A stretch of DNA of 64,000 nucleotides from Mesorhizobium zhangyense (GCF_011045115.1 NZ_JAAKZG010000005.1:248001-312000); one strand, 5' to 3'; shown: positions 37,180 through 47,666, counted from the stretch's first letter. Notes: generated from the sequence alone by a model not told the origin. Program-made: numbers and translations.

Positions 37180-37204
37180 AAAAGCCCGCCGGAGGCGGGC
37201 TTTT
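37180..37204 (-). terminator. Terminator of glmM
   Basis: AAAAGCCCGCC-GGA-GGCGGGCTTTT, 22 bp after the glmM stop; T-rich on both strands. Confidence 0.9.
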
Positions 37205-37226
37205 CAAAGGCATTGTCGGTCTTGAA

Positions 37227-38579
37227 TCAGGCGGCCGTCTTGAGGTCCGAAATGACGCCGACGATGTCGTTGACCACCGTCTCGACCAGCTTGGGATCGT
37301 CACCCTCGGCCATGACGCGGATCAGCGGCTCGGTGCCGGAAGGGCGGATGACGAGCCGCCCGGACTTGCCGAGGCGGTTGCGCGCATCCTCGATCGCCGC
37401 CTTGACGGGCGCGGCTTCCAGCGGCTTGCCGCCGGAGAAGCGGACATTCTTGAGAAGCTGCGGCACGGGCTCGAACTTCCGGCACAGGTCGCTCACCGGC
37501 TTGTTCTGGCGCTTGATGCAGGCCAGCACCTGCAGGGCCGAGACGAGGCCGTCGCCGGTGGTGGAGAAATCCGAAAGCACGATATGGCCGGACTGCTCGC
37601 CGCCGATGTTGAGGCCGTGGGCGCGCATATGCTCGACGACGTAGCGGTCGCCGACCTGGGTGCGGTGAAGCTGCAGGCCGATATCGCCGAGGAAACGCTC
37701 CAACCCAAGATTGGACATGACTGTGGCAACGACGCCGCCACCGACGAGGCGGTCGTTCTGGTTCCAGGATTCGGCCACCAGCGCCATGATCTGGTCGCCG
37801 TCCACCACCGTGCCGTTCTCGTCGACGATGATCATGCGGTCGGCGTCGCCATCGAGCGCGATGCCGATGTCGGCGCGAACTTCATGCACCTTCCTGGCAA
37901 GGCTTTCCGGATGGGTGGAGCCGCATTCCTCGTTGATGTTGAAGCCGTTGGGGCTGTCGTGGATGGCGATGACCTCGGCGCCGAGTTCCCAAAGGGCGGC
38001 GGGTGCGACCTTGTAGGCAGCGCCATTGGCGCAGTCGATCACGACCCGCAGGCCCGCCAGCGACATGGAACGCGGCAAGGTGCGCTTGGCGAATTCGATA
38101 TAGCGGTCATGCACGCCGTCGATGCGCTTGGCCCGGCCGAGCGCGTCTGCATCGGCAAGGGCGAGGTCAATGTCCTGATCGAGCATCGCCTCGATGCGCA
38201 TCTCGATCTCGTCGGAAAGCTTGTAGCCGTCCGGGCCGAACAGTTTGATGCCGTTGTCGTAATAAGGGTTGTGCGAGGCCGAGATCATGACGCCGATATC
38301 GGCGCGCAGCGAGCGCGCCAGCATGGCGACCGCCGGTGTCGGCACCGGGCCGAGCAGGAACACATCCATGCCGGCGGCGCAGAAGCCGGCTACCATGGCG
38401 TTTTCGATCATGTAGCCAGAAAGGCGCGTGTCCTTGCCGAGAACGACGCGATGGCGATGATTGCCGCGCTGGAAGGAAAGGCCGGCTGCCATGCCGACTT
38501 TCATCGCGATCTCGGCAGTCATCGGAAATTTGTTGGCGCGTCCGCGGATTCCGTCGGTTCCGAAATATCGTCTGCTCAT
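37227..38579 (-). CDS. glmM: Phosphoglucosamine mutase
   Basis: A 450-residue enzyme that converts glucosamine-6-phosphate to glucosamine-1-phosphate for peptidoglycan and LPS precursors. The phosphorylated serine is Ser102 in [13 protein letters not shown]; the metal loop is DGDADR and the phosphate-binding loop [12 protein letters not shown]. In many Rhizobiales glmM directly follows ftsH; here about 7 kb of other genes separate them. Confidence 0.97.
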   Translation of the reverse strand: MSRRYFGTDGIRGRANKFPMTAEIAMKVGMAAGLSFQRGNHRHRVVLGKDTRLSGYMIENAMVAGFCAAGMDVFLLGPVPTPAVAMLARSLRADIGVMISASHNPYYDNGIKLFGPDGYKLSDEIEMRIEAMLDQDIDLALADADALGRAKRIDGVHDRYIEFAKRTLPRSMSLAGLRVVIDCANGAAYKVAPAALWELGAEVIAIHDSPNGFNINEECGSTHPESLARKVHEVRADIGIALDGDADRMIIVDENGTVVDGDQIMALVAESWNQNDRLVGGGVVATVMSNLGLERFLGDIGLQLHRTQVGDRYVVEHMRAHGLNIGGEQSGHIVLSDFSTTGDGLVSALQVLACIKRQNKPVSDLCRKFEPVPQLLKNVRFSGGKPLEAAPVKAAIEDARNRLGKSGRLVIRPSGTEPLIRVMAEGDDPKLVETVVNDIVGVISDLKTAA

Positions 38580-38648
38580 ACTCTACTATCCCCGGCCGAG
38601 AACTCATGTCCCGGCGCTGCTCTTGCCATAACAAGCCGGCCGCCCGAT

Positions 38649-38663
38649 ATCACATTATGTGAT
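38649..38663. promoter_or_regulatory. 15 bp palindrome upstream of glmM
   Basis: ATCACAT-T-ATGTGAT, about 70 bp before the glmM start in a 250 bp gap that otherwise shows nothing. Could be a regulator site; owner unknown. Confidence 0.35.
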
Positions 38664-38829
38664 TATCTGTCATGAATCCTTCGAAATTCTTTCATTTTCA
38701 GTGACTTTGATTGCATAGACCCTTCATCGCCGGAGTGCCACATCTCCATTCGAATGCGCGAAGGTGTTCCGACACTTGCATTGGCGCATGATCCGGCCGG
38801 GAAATCGATTCCGATTTTCGGTGGATAGG

Positions 38830-39921
38830 CTAACGCATCGAGGCAATCCAGTCGCGCAGCAAGGCTACCGCTTCCGGGTCTGCGACATGGCGGCCAAGCT
38901 CCGGCATCATGACGCCGGGCTCGGTGCTTTCGACGCGGTACGGCAGTATCGAGCCGTCGGGATCGCCGGGCTTGATGTCGAAGGAGCGGTCGCCCGAACC
39001 CTTGCCGGCCGCCACCGGCCGCTTGCCGACGCCGTAGCGCACTCTGTCCTTCTCGCCATAGGTCAGGAACAACCCTGAATTGCTGGCCGCCCCTTCGGCG
39101 CGGTGGCAATGGGCGCAATTGACGTCGAGCCAGGCGCGGGCGCGGGCGTCGAGCGGGGCGGCGGCATCGCGCCAGTCCGGCACGGCGGGGGACGACGCAG
39201 GCAGGCCCGATAGGATTTTGGCCTCGGCCCAGTGTGCCAGCTGGTTCTGCGGGCCTGAGGCATAGGGAAAATCGCCGTTGAGGTTGCGCGCCTTGGGGCC
39301 CAGCGGCACGATTTCGCCGTTGAAGGCATGGCAGCCTTTGCACTGGTTCTTGTTGGGCACGGCATAGGTGAAGGTCAGCGGCGTGCCATCGGCCTTGACC
39401 GTTGCGATATCGACCTTGGCGCCGGTGATCTTCAGCGTCGCCTCGGTCTGCTCGTCGTTCCACAGATACGCCCAGGCCTGCCAGCCGGTTTCATGCTTCA
39501 GCAGCACGCGGGTTTCGATCAGGCGGACATTTTTGTCGGGCGCGCGGAAATCGGCGGGAAAGGCGAAGGTTTTTATGAGCGCGGTGCCTACGGGGAAGTC
39601 GAAGGCTTCGGTGTCGTTGTACTGCGCTGACTGGACTTCGGGAACGTAGACGAAGCGGTATTTCAGCGCGTTGTCGGAGAAGAGCGGCGTTATCGGCGCG
39701 AAGGGGATGACGTTCTCGGCAGGTGTTTGCTTCGCTATATCGGTGAAGAAGCCGAATTCGGAGAGGAGCTTTGGCGGAGTGTCGGCGAGGATGGCGTCGG
39801 GGGAGACGGCGAAAGAGGGGGAGGAGGCCGTGCAGAACGCTGTCACCAGCGCGAATATCTGAACGAGAAAATGCGACCAGAGACGGAGCCCTACGTTGCC
39901 CCCCTCTGTCCTGCCGGACAT
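38830..39921 (-). CDS. Diheme c-type cytochrome, SO2930-like family
   Basis: A 363-residue exported cytochrome. Two haem motifs are visible, CKGCH (about 194-198) and CAHCH (about 269-273), with methionines near the C-terminus (GVMMPELG). The frame is open to 40089 through the R2 repeat; the likeliest start, ATG 39921, lies inside the repeat arm and gives a plausible signal peptide ending ASSPSFA. This means the repeat supplies the start codon and first ~10 residues. It follows a beta-helix protein gene on the same strand, a pairing seen in other proteobacteria; function unknown. Confidence 0.82.
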   Translation of the reverse strand: MSGRTEGGNVGLRLWSHFLVQIFALVTAFCTASSPSFAVSPDAILADTPPKLLSEFGFFTDIAKQTPAENVIPFAPITPLFSDNALKYRFVYVPEVQSAQYNDTEAFDFPVGTALIKTFAFPADFRAPDKNVRLIETRVLLKHETGWQAWAYLWNDEQTEATLKITGAKVDIATVKADGTPLTFTYAVPNKNQCKGCHAFNGEIVPLGPKARNLNGDFPYASGPQNQLAHWAEAKILSGLPASSPAVPDWRDAAAPLDARARAWLDVNCAHCHRAEGAASNSGLFLTYGEKDRVRYGVGKRPVAAGKGSGDRSFDIKPGDPDGSILPYRVESTEPGVMMPELGRHVADPEAVALLRDWIASMR

Positions 39922-40061
39922 CTCCCCCACAGGTGGGGAGATTAGCTGTGGCAATGCCGGTCCAATCCTTACAACGTTGAAGATTGGCGAAAGGCTTGAT
40001 GACAGCCTGATCTCCCCACCTGTGGGGGAGATGTCCGGCAGGACAGAGGGGGGCAACGTAG
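39892..40061. repeat. R2-family composite inverted repeat overlapping the cytochrome start
   Basis: Arms of ~47 bp in perfect inverted order (TTGCCCCCCTCTGTCCTGCC... and complement) flank a core with GATTGGCGAAAG, the same core as the 20307 copy. It lies between the beta-helix and cytochrome genes and its left arm forms the 5' end of the cytochrome reading frame. Confidence 0.88.
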
Positions 40062-40113
40062 AGTGCATATCTCGCCGATCAGTGGTCACCGCCGCTGCGT
40101 CTCGGGGCCTATC

Positions 40114-41355
40114 TTAAGCCCCATTCTCCTGCGGCAGCTTCACCGCTGTCGGCTCCGGCAAACTCCCCTTATACGCCGAAATATCCTTATCCGGCGAAGT
40201 CGACCACGGCAGCATCAACTGCGAGATCATCTTGAGATTGGCGAATGTCGTGCCCTCGGCCTCGTCGATATAGATGCGGTCGGCAGCCGAAACCCAGGTG
40301 AGATATTCGGGAATGCGGGTGACACCGTCCCAGACGATGCTCGGCACCGGCGTGCCGGAAACATCGGAGATGGTCTTGCCGACCTCGCCGTCCGGCGCGT
40401 TGCCGCCCTCGCCATAGGTGTTGCCGTGGACGAAGACGCCGCGCGGCACGAACATGTAGTTGTCGTCGTCGTAATCGTTGGGATAGGCGGCGATCAGCAC
40501 ATGGGTGGTGGCGTTGCCCGACAGGCGGTTGCCGAAGACATGGACGTTGCGGTTGGCCATGACCATGATGCCCATGCCCTTCGGCACCATGGCGACGGTG
40601 TTGCCCTTGGGCGCGAAATTGGGCGTGTCGTTGTCGACCACGTCATTGTCGAAGACGCGGATGTCGTGGCCGCCCTGCACCGGCAGATTGGGCAGGTCGA
40701 AGATGAGGATGCCGCCGGTGTTGTGGGTGGCGGTGTTCTTGTAGACGTCGGCCTTCATCGAATTCTCGATCTCGATGCCGGCGACGTTGTATTCGGCGCG
40801 TGAATTGCGCACCACGATGTTCTCGCTCTGGCCGACATAGATGCCGGCGTCCGCCGCACCCTTCACCGTCACGCCATCGACCAGGATGTTCTTCGAGGTG
40901 ACCGGGTAGACGCCGTAGGCGCCGTTGTTGGCGTCGGGCCCATTGGTCCATTCGACGCGCAGGTTGCGGAAGGTTATCTGGTCCGAGCCCTTGGCCTTGA
41001 CGCCGTCGCCCTTGGAATCCTCGACCGCGAAATCCTCCAGCACCACACGGTTCGAGGTGACCAGCAGGCCTTCGCCCGAGCCGGTCTGGCCTTTGAAGGA
41101 AAGGATCGTCGCATCGGGCCCCGCGCCCTTGACCAGCACGTCGTCGACATCGAGCGACAGGCCCTCGGTGAGTTCGAATTTGCCGGTGCCGATGGCAATC
41201 GTGTCGCCGGGCTTGGCCATGATCAGCGCCTCGGTCAGGCGTTCGGCGGCGCCGTCTCCGGCTTCGACAGGGATCTCCGCGGCCAGCAGCGGGCCGCAGG
41301 CGGCAGAGGTCAAAAGCACGGCAAGAAAGGCCGCGCGCGGCGACAATGAACGCAT
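40114..41355 (-). CDS. Parallel beta-helix repeat exported protein
   Basis: A 413-residue protein with an N-terminal signal (lipobox-like LLTSAAC at ~20). The body is a right-handed parallel beta-helix of about ten short coils (DQITFRNLRVEW, KNILVDGVTVKGAADAGIYV, ENIVVRNSRAEYNVAGIEI, RNVHVFGNRLSGN). Such helices bind or cleave polysaccharide, but no catalytic set is evident. It is first in a two-gene unit with the diheme cytochrome, and a TetR gene diverges. Start follows GAGGGAGGATTTTC. Confidence 0.85.
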   Translation of the reverse strand: MRSLSPRAAFLAVLLTSAACGPLLAAEIPVEAGDGAAERLTEALIMAKPGDTIAIGTGKFELTEGLSLDVDDVLVKGAGPDATILSFKGQTGSGEGLLVTSNRVVLEDFAVEDSKGDGVKAKGSDQITFRNLRVEWTNGPDANNGAYGVYPVTSKNILVDGVTVKGAADAGIYVGQSENIVVRNSRAEYNVAGIEIENSMKADVYKNTATHNTGGILIFDLPNLPVQGGHDIRVFDNDVVDNDTPNFAPKGNTVAMVPKGMGIMVMANRNVHVFGNRLSGNATTHVLIAAYPNDYDDDNYMFVPRGVFVHGNTYGEGGNAPDGEVGKTISDVSGTPVPSIVWDGVTRIPEYLTWVSAADRIYIDEAEGTTFANLKMISQLMLPWSTSPDKDISAYKGSLPEPTAVKLPQENGA

Positions 41356-41374
41356 GAAAATCCTCCCTCTTTGC

Positions 41375-41408
41375 ATTGACGATGCTCCCACGATCGATCA
41401 AAGTCAAT
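41375..41408. promoter_or_regulatory. Inverted repeat in the divergent beta-helix/TetR promoter region
   Basis: ATTGAC and GTCAAT face each other 22 bp apart between the two starts. Each TTGAC could be a -35 box for one direction, and the spacing also fits a TetR-type operator. Weak evidence. Confidence 0.35.
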
Positions 41409-41412
41409 AAAG

Positions 41413-42069
41413 ATGAAACAGTTTCAGCTTTTGCCGAAATCGGAAACCGGCGCACCTGCGACCAGCCCGGTCGTGCCGCGCCAGAAGCGGGCGCAGCGCA
41501 CGCGCACGGCGCTGCTGGACGCAGTGGAGGCGCTTGTCGCCACTGAGGGCGCGGATGCGGTGACGACGACGCGACTCGCCGAAACCACCGGCGTCTCGGT
41601 CGGCACGATCTACCGCTATTTTTCCGATCGCGACCAATTGCTGCTCGCCGCCTATGACGGCACCGTCGCGCGCATCGTCGAAACATGCGGCGAAGCGCTT
41701 GCCGATCTCGATCCCGGCATGCCGATGGCGGCGGCGGCAAGGAAACTGCTTGGGCTCTATCTCGATACGGCCGAAACTATTCCGGCGCATTCCGGTCTTT
41801 TGGCCGCCATGCGGGCGCTGCGCCCGATCGAGGCCGACCAGGGCGGCGGCAACGAGGCCAGCATCGTCGGCGCTATCGTGGCGCCGTTTCTGCAGAAGTT
41901 TTCGGCCGGGGGCGTTGCGGCCGACCCTTCCCGCCTGCATTTCCTCAGCGTGCTGATGGGAACGCTGGTCGATCTCTATCTGGTGACACCGGACACTTCG
42001 GATCGGACAAGGCTGCGCGAAGAGATAGAGGCGCATATGCTGCTGGCGCTCGAGCGTCTTTCCGGCTGA
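41413..42069 (+). CDS. TetR-family transcriptional regulator
   Basis: A 218-residue protein. The helix-turn-helix is TRTALLDAVEALVATEGADAVTTTRLAETTGVSVGTIYRYFSDRDQLL split here as RLAETTGVSVGTIYRYF at residues ~53-69; the C-terminal half is the helical ligand/dimer domain. It diverges from the beta-helix/cytochrome unit, which it probably represses. Ligand unknown. Confidence 0.9.
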   Translation: MKQFQLLPKSETGAPATSPVVPRQKRAQRTRTALLDAVEALVATEGADAVTTTRLAETTGVSVGTIYRYFSDRDQLLLAAYDGTVARIVETCGEALADLDPGMPMAAAARKLLGLYLDTAETIPAHSGLLAAMRALRPIEADQGGGNEASIVGAIVAPFLQKFSAGGVAADPSRLHFLSVLMGTLVDLYLVTPDTSDRTRLREEIEAHMLLALERLSG

Positions 42070-42204
42070 AAAGCGGGCGCAATCGTGCTGGCGAAGTTTT
42101 AGTCATAACAACGTCCAAAATAGATAGTATCTGGCGCAACTGTCCGTTGCAGGGTAAAGATTTGCTCAGGGACGTTTTGTGGGCAGCATTTACGGAGAAT
42201 TGCC

Positions 42205-43401
42205 ATGCTATTCAACAAACTAGTCACCCTATCGGGCTTCGCGGCCCTCGCCCTGTTCATGGCGTCGCCAGCCAGCGCTCTGACCATGAAAGAATGCAGC
42301 GCCAAATATAACGCCGCCAAGGACGCCGGGTCGCTCAGTGGGCAGACCTGGAACCAGTTCCGCAAGGCCGAATGCGCTGCCGACGACAGCGCTGCAACCG
42401 CGCCGGCCAAGGCCGACACGAAAAAGGCTGCAAAGACGACCAAGAAGGCTTCTGACACGGCTGCCTCCGATGACGAGGCCAAGGGCCTGTCGATGAAGGA
42501 ATGCAGCGCCAAATACAATGCGGCCAAGGACGCCGATGCGCTGAACGGCATGAAGTGGAACGACTTCCGCAAGGCCCAGTGCGGCCCGGGCGCCAGCACC
42601 ACCGTTGCCGCCAAGCCTGCAAAGGCTTCCAAGTCGTCCGACACGGCAGCTGCCGGTGACGAGGCCAAGGGCCTGTCGATGAAGGAATGCAGCGCCAAGT
42701 ACAATGCCGCCAAGGATGGCGACGCGCTGAACGGCATGAAGTGGAACGATTTCCGCAAGGCTGAATGCGGCCCGGGCGCCAGCGCCACGATGGCGGCAAA
42801 GCCCGCGGCTGCTTCCGACGACGAGGCCAAGGGCCTGTCGATGCAGGAATGCAGCACCAAGTACAATGCCGCCAAGGATGCGAACGCGCTGAACGGCATG
42901 AAATGGAACGACTTCCGCAAGGCCCAGTGCGGCCCCGGCGCCAGCGCCACCATGGCGGCAAAACCGGCGAAAGCCTCTAAGTCCGACACCGCTGCTGCCG
43001 ACACCGGCGGCAAGGGCCTGACGATGAAGGAATGCAGCGCCAAGTACAGCGCGGCCAAGGACGCCAACTCGCTCGGCGGCCAGAGCTGGAACCAGTTCCG
43101 CAAGTCGTCCTGCAGCGCTTCGGCGGCTGACGACGACAGCGTGCCGAACCTCGACCAGGCGACCTATGACGGCGAGCCGGACCAGCCGACCGTCACCGCG
43201 CCGCGCGGCGTAAGCTTCCCGAAGGCCGTGTCGAAGAAGTTCGCCACCGAGACCCCCGGCAAGGCACGCATGCACACCTGCCTCGAGCAGTATTACGACA
43301 ACAAGGACAGCGATTCGCTGGCTGGCCTGCGCTGGATCCAGAAGGGCGGCGGCTACTACAGCCTCTGCAACGCCCGCCTGAAGGCCAGCGTGTCCGGATA
43401 A
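42205..43401 (+). CDS. Exported protein with five Cys-paired tandem repeats
   Basis: A 398-residue protein. Signal peptide of ~26 residues (ASPASA-LTMKE). Five 30-residue repeats at 28-57, 97-126, 159-188, 213-242 and 274-303, each with the plan M(K/Q)ECS.KY.AAKD...L.G..WN.FRK..C, joined by Lys/Ala/Thr/Ser/Asp-rich linkers. A sixth degenerate unit (356-391) has CLEQYYDNKDSDSLAGLRW...LC. The paired cysteines of each unit probably form a disulphide in the periplasm. It does not match a named domain I recognise; related repeats occur in other Rhizobiales. Start follows ACGGAGAATTGCC; a terminator follows. Confidence 0.8.
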   Translation: MLFNKLVTLSGFAALALFMASPASALTMKECSAKYNAAKDAGSLSGQTWNQFRKAECAADDSAATAPAKADTKKAAKTTKKASDTAASDDEAKGLSMKECSAKYNAAKDADALNGMKWNDFRKAQCGPGASTTVAAKPAKASKSSDTAAAGDEAKGLSMKECSAKYNAAKDGDALNGMKWNDFRKAECGPGASATMAAKPAAASDDEAKGLSMQECSTKYNAAKDANALNGMKWNDFRKAQCGPGASATMAAKPAKASKSDTAAADTGGKGLTMKECSAKYSAAKDANSLGGQSWNQFRKSSCSASAADDDSVPNLDQATYDGEPDQPTVTAPRGVSFPKAVSKKFATETPGKARMHTCLEQYYDNKDSDSLAGLRWIQKGGGYYSLCNARLKASVSG

Positions 43402-43425
43402 GCGCCGACCGTCTCAGGACAACGG

Positions 43426-43460
43426 AAAAGCCCGCGCACCGAAAGGTTTGCGGGCTTTTT
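43426..43460 (+). terminator. Terminator after the Cys-repeat protein gene
   Basis: AAAAGCCCGC...GCGGGCTTTTT with a 14-base loop, 25 bp after the stop. Confidence 0.88.
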
Positions 43461-43510
43461 GTTGGGTGCATCTTCTTGGGTTCGACCCGCCAGTTACTGC
43501 AAAGGAAGAA

Positions 43511-43882
43511 ATGCTTCTCAAAAAGAGAGTAAAGCCTGTCAATTCACTCATCTTCATTTCCGATGTCGATGGGGGTGAGGCGCCGGATCCCGTAAAAGGC
43601 CCCTTAATTCTCGCAACGCAATCATGTATTTCCGTTGGAACCTTTCCGGAAATCGAGGGTGCAACGGAAATTGTCATGGGACCTGTGGACGAGGCCGGTC
43701 CGGATGGTCCGCCCGACTTCAGCGGACTTCTCGAGACGCCGACCAGGCATTTGGTGGTGACTACGGTCGATGGGCGGGTCATTCTCAAGGCCTCTGTACA
43801 GGCTGCCCTGACATCTGTTCAGATTTGGCTCAGCCATCCCAAGTGGCCCGAAAGAATTATCATCGGTTGGGGAGAGCAGTGA
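43511..43882 (+). CDS. Hypothetical protein, paralogue of the next gene
   Basis: A 123-residue protein, start at 43511 after AAAGGAAGAA. It contains SLIFISDVDGGEAPDPV, SCISVGTFPEIEGATEIVMG and LETPTRHLVVTTVDGRVIL. The following gene shares the order of these motifs (see below), so the two arose by duplication. No known domain is recognised. Paired small genes with a few-base overlap and no other partner can be immunity-type genes, but no toxin is adjacent. Codon use is less GC-rich than the chromosome core. Confidence 0.65.
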   Translation: MLLKKRVKPVNSLIFISDVDGGEAPDPVKGPLILATQSCISVGTFPEIEGATEIVMGPVDEAGPDGPPDFSGLLETPTRHLVVTTVDGRVILKASVQAALTSVQIWLSHPKWPERIIIGWGEQ

Positions 43883-44181
43883 AGCTCATCTCAAAGCAAA
43901 TAGCCGTTCCCAACTGCCTGCTGTTCATCAGGGACGCACAAAATCGCGACTATCCCGAAATTGATGGTGAAGAGTTCTTCTGGAGAGCCCCTAGCTGCAT
44001 TGCCGTCGGTTGCCTGCCTGATAGCGAAGGCGACACCGCGGTCAGCCTTGGCGGAATGGGAGATATCCCAGCGGGGCTGGTTCAGATATTCGACGGAGAG
44101 ATCGAGACGCCCAGCCGCAAAGTTGTGGTCGACATCGTTCCGGGCCTCAAGGTGCTTGAGAGCGAGGTTTCCGGCCGGTGA
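43879..44181 (+). CDS. Hypothetical protein, paralogue of the previous gene
   Basis: A 100-residue protein starting at GTG 43879, overlapping the previous stop by four bases (GTGA) with GGGGAGAGCA upstream. Matching blocks with its neighbour: CLLFIRDAQ/SLIFISDVD, SCIAVGCLPDSEGDTAVSLG/SCISVGTFPEIEGATEIVMG, IETPSRKVVVDIVPGLKVL/LETPTRHLVVTTVDGRVIL. Function unknown. The open frame reaches further upstream to 43624 but overlaps the first gene entirely. Confidence 0.6.
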   Translation: MKLISKQIAVPNCLLFIRDAQNRDYPEIDGEEFFWRAPSCIAVGCLPDSEGDTAVSLGGMGDIPAGLVQIFDGEIETPSRKVVVDIVPGLKVLESEVSGR

Positions 44182-44252
44182 ACCCATATTCAGGTTTGGA
44201 CGAATGGCGATAACTGCTCGGACGTCGTGTTCGTTTGCCTGCGGTAGCTCTC

Positions 44253-44777
44253 TCATGAGGAAGGCGTCGCATCGCCCTCCTCCACCCCCCGCACCAACTC
44301 CCGCAGCAGATCGGCAAGGGCTGCGCGCTTTTCCGGGCTGAGCTTTTCGAGGAACTGCATTTCGCTGGCCATATCGGCGCGGAACGCTTCTTCCGCCCGC
44401 TTCTGGCCCTCCGGCGTCAGCGCCACGAAGAAGCTGCGGCCGTCCTCGGATGACTTCTCGCGGCTGATCAGCCCTGCTTTTTCCAGCCTTCCCAGCCGGT
44501 GGGTCAGCCCGCCCGAGGAGATCATCAGCGATGTGTAGAGGTCGGTCGGGGTCAGCCTGTAGGGCGGGCCGGAGCGGCGCAGGGTGCTGATGACGTCGAA
44601 CTCGCCGCGGTCGAGCCCGAAGCCGGCGAAGGTCGCCTCGATGCTCGGGCGGACAAGGTTCGACAGGCGGTAGGCCCGCCCGAGGATCGTCATCGGCGTT
44701 GTGTCGATGTCGGGCGCTTCGCGGGCCCACTGGCCGCGCAGGCGGTCGACATGGTCGGGTTTCGGCTTGTCGCTCAT
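44253..44777 (-). CDS. MarR-family transcriptional regulator
   Basis: A 174-residue winged-helix regulator: RPSIEATFAGFGLDRGEFDVISTLRRSG in the first helices, then TPTDLYTSLMISSGGLTHRLGRLEKAGLI as recognition helix and SEDGRSFFVALTPEG as wing. ATG 44777 follows GGAGAAAAGC and is preferred to ATG 44789. It diverges from the cupin gene and faces two matched palindromes at 44810-44854. Confidence 0.92.
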   Translation of the reverse strand: MSDKPKPDHVDRLRGQWAREAPDIDTTPMTILGRAYRLSNLVRPSIEATFAGFGLDRGEFDVISTLRRSGPPYRLTPTDLYTSLMISSGGLTHRLGRLEKAGLISREKSSEDGRSFFVALTPEGQKRAEEAFRADMASEMQFLEKLSPEKRAALADLLRELVRGVEEGDATPSS

Positions 44778-44809
44778 GCTTTTCTCCATGGAAAGCCTAT
44801 AGGCGCATT

Positions 44810-44854
44810 ATATCTTGACGTGAAGATATTTTTAGATATCTTCACGTCAAGATA
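44810..44854. promoter_or_regulatory. Two facing palindromic operators between marR-type gene and cupin gene
   Basis: ATATCTTGACGTGAAGATAT (44810-44829) and its mirror ATATCTTCACGTCAAGATA (44836-44854) are separated by TTTTAG. Each is a dyad ATATCTT-N6-AAGATAT, and the pair forms a larger inverted repeat. It fits binding by two MarR dimers repressing both genes. Confidence 0.85.
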
Positions 44855-44892
44855 GTTTTGCCGTATCAATTGAGCCAACCGGGAGAAGCAAG

Positions 44893-45243
44893 ATGTACGA
44901 AGTCATTCGCCGCACCGAACCGAAGCCCGGCGCAAGCCGCACCGTTCTCTTCCAGGGCAACGAGCACGGTTCGCAGGTATCATTCTTTCTGGTCGACAAC
45001 GATCCGGGGCAGGGGCCGGGGCTGCATGTCCACCCCTATACGGAAACCTGGGTCGTGCGCTCGGGCGAGGCGGAATTCACCGTCGGGCGGGAAAAAACCC
45101 GCGCCACCGCCGGCGATATCGTCGTGGGCGCTGCCAACATCCCGCACAAATTCGTCAATGTCGGTACGGGACGGCTGGAGATCGTCTGCATCCACGCCAA
45201 CGACCATGTCGTGCAGGAGTTTCTGGAAGAGGCGAACGGTTAG
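44893..45243 (+). CDS. Cupin-domain protein
   Basis: A 116-residue single-domain cupin. Metal-binding motif 1 is GLHVHPYTETWVVRSGEAEF (His, His, Glu) and motif 2 IPHKFVNVGTGRLEIVCIH. Start follows GGGAGAAGCAAG. Divergent from a MarR regulator with shared operators, so it is probably induced by the MarR ligand. Enzymatic role unknown. Confidence 0.88.
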   Translation: MYEVIRRTEPKPGASRTVLFQGNEHGSQVSFFLVDNDPGQGPGLHVHPYTETWVVRSGEAEFTVGREKTRATAGDIVVGAANIPHKFVNVGTGRLEIVCIHANDHVVQEFLEEANG

Positions 45244-45270
45244 TTGAGCAGGCAGGGTTTGTTCGCATAA

Positions 45271-45425
45271 ACCCCCTCTCCGTCGCGCTTCGCGCGCCAC
45301 CTCTCCCCCGCCTTGCGGGGGCGAGGAACCCAAGTTCTGAAATGTTGCGGCCTCGATGGGTGCCGGTTCCTCGCCCCCATAAAATGGGGGAGAGGTGGCG
45401 CGCGAAGCGCGACGGAGAGGGGGAA
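45271..45425. repeat. R1b composite element, ~155 bp, copy 1
   Basis: Outer arms CCCCTCTCCGTCGCGCTTCG... and complement, inner arms CTCTCCCCC...GGGGCGAGGAACC, and a core with CAAGTTCTGAAAT. The copy at 55149-55302 carries the same core in the opposite direction. Confidence 0.85.
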
Positions 45426-45482
45426 CGTCCAAACGAAAAACGCCGCCGGATTTTCATCCAGCGGCGCTTCAATCTTCAATCC

Positions 45483-45622
45483 TGCCCTTCGCTAGGGCTC
45501 CGGGTGTTGGTCGACCGTATCCCGGCCGGGTCCCCGCTGCCTACGGCAGCGTCCCGGCGTTCGCTGGCCTATCATGATGCTACTGGCATCATGATTTTCT
45601 CGCTACGCTCGAAACCGGCTGC

Positions 45623-45625
<3 letters not shown>
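45483..45625 (-). repeat. Stop-codon-linked repeat, family R3, copy C (different hairpin)
   Basis: On the minus strand it begins at the ftsH stop (GGGTGAGCAGCCGG), then hairpin ATCATGATGC...GCATCATGAT (45571-45595), AGCGAACGCC, and ends CCCGGAGCCCTAGCGAAGGGC. Ends match copies A and B but the hairpin sequence differs. Confidence 0.65.
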
Positions 45626-47560
<1,935 letters not shown>

Positions 47561-47666
47561 CGATTATCCTGTTCGTGCCCGCAAGCGAACACGCATTGTT
47601 GGTGAAAAGCTTGGCTCTAACATAGGCACCGTCTCGGCCAATGCCAAGCAGAAGAGCACGGATCGG

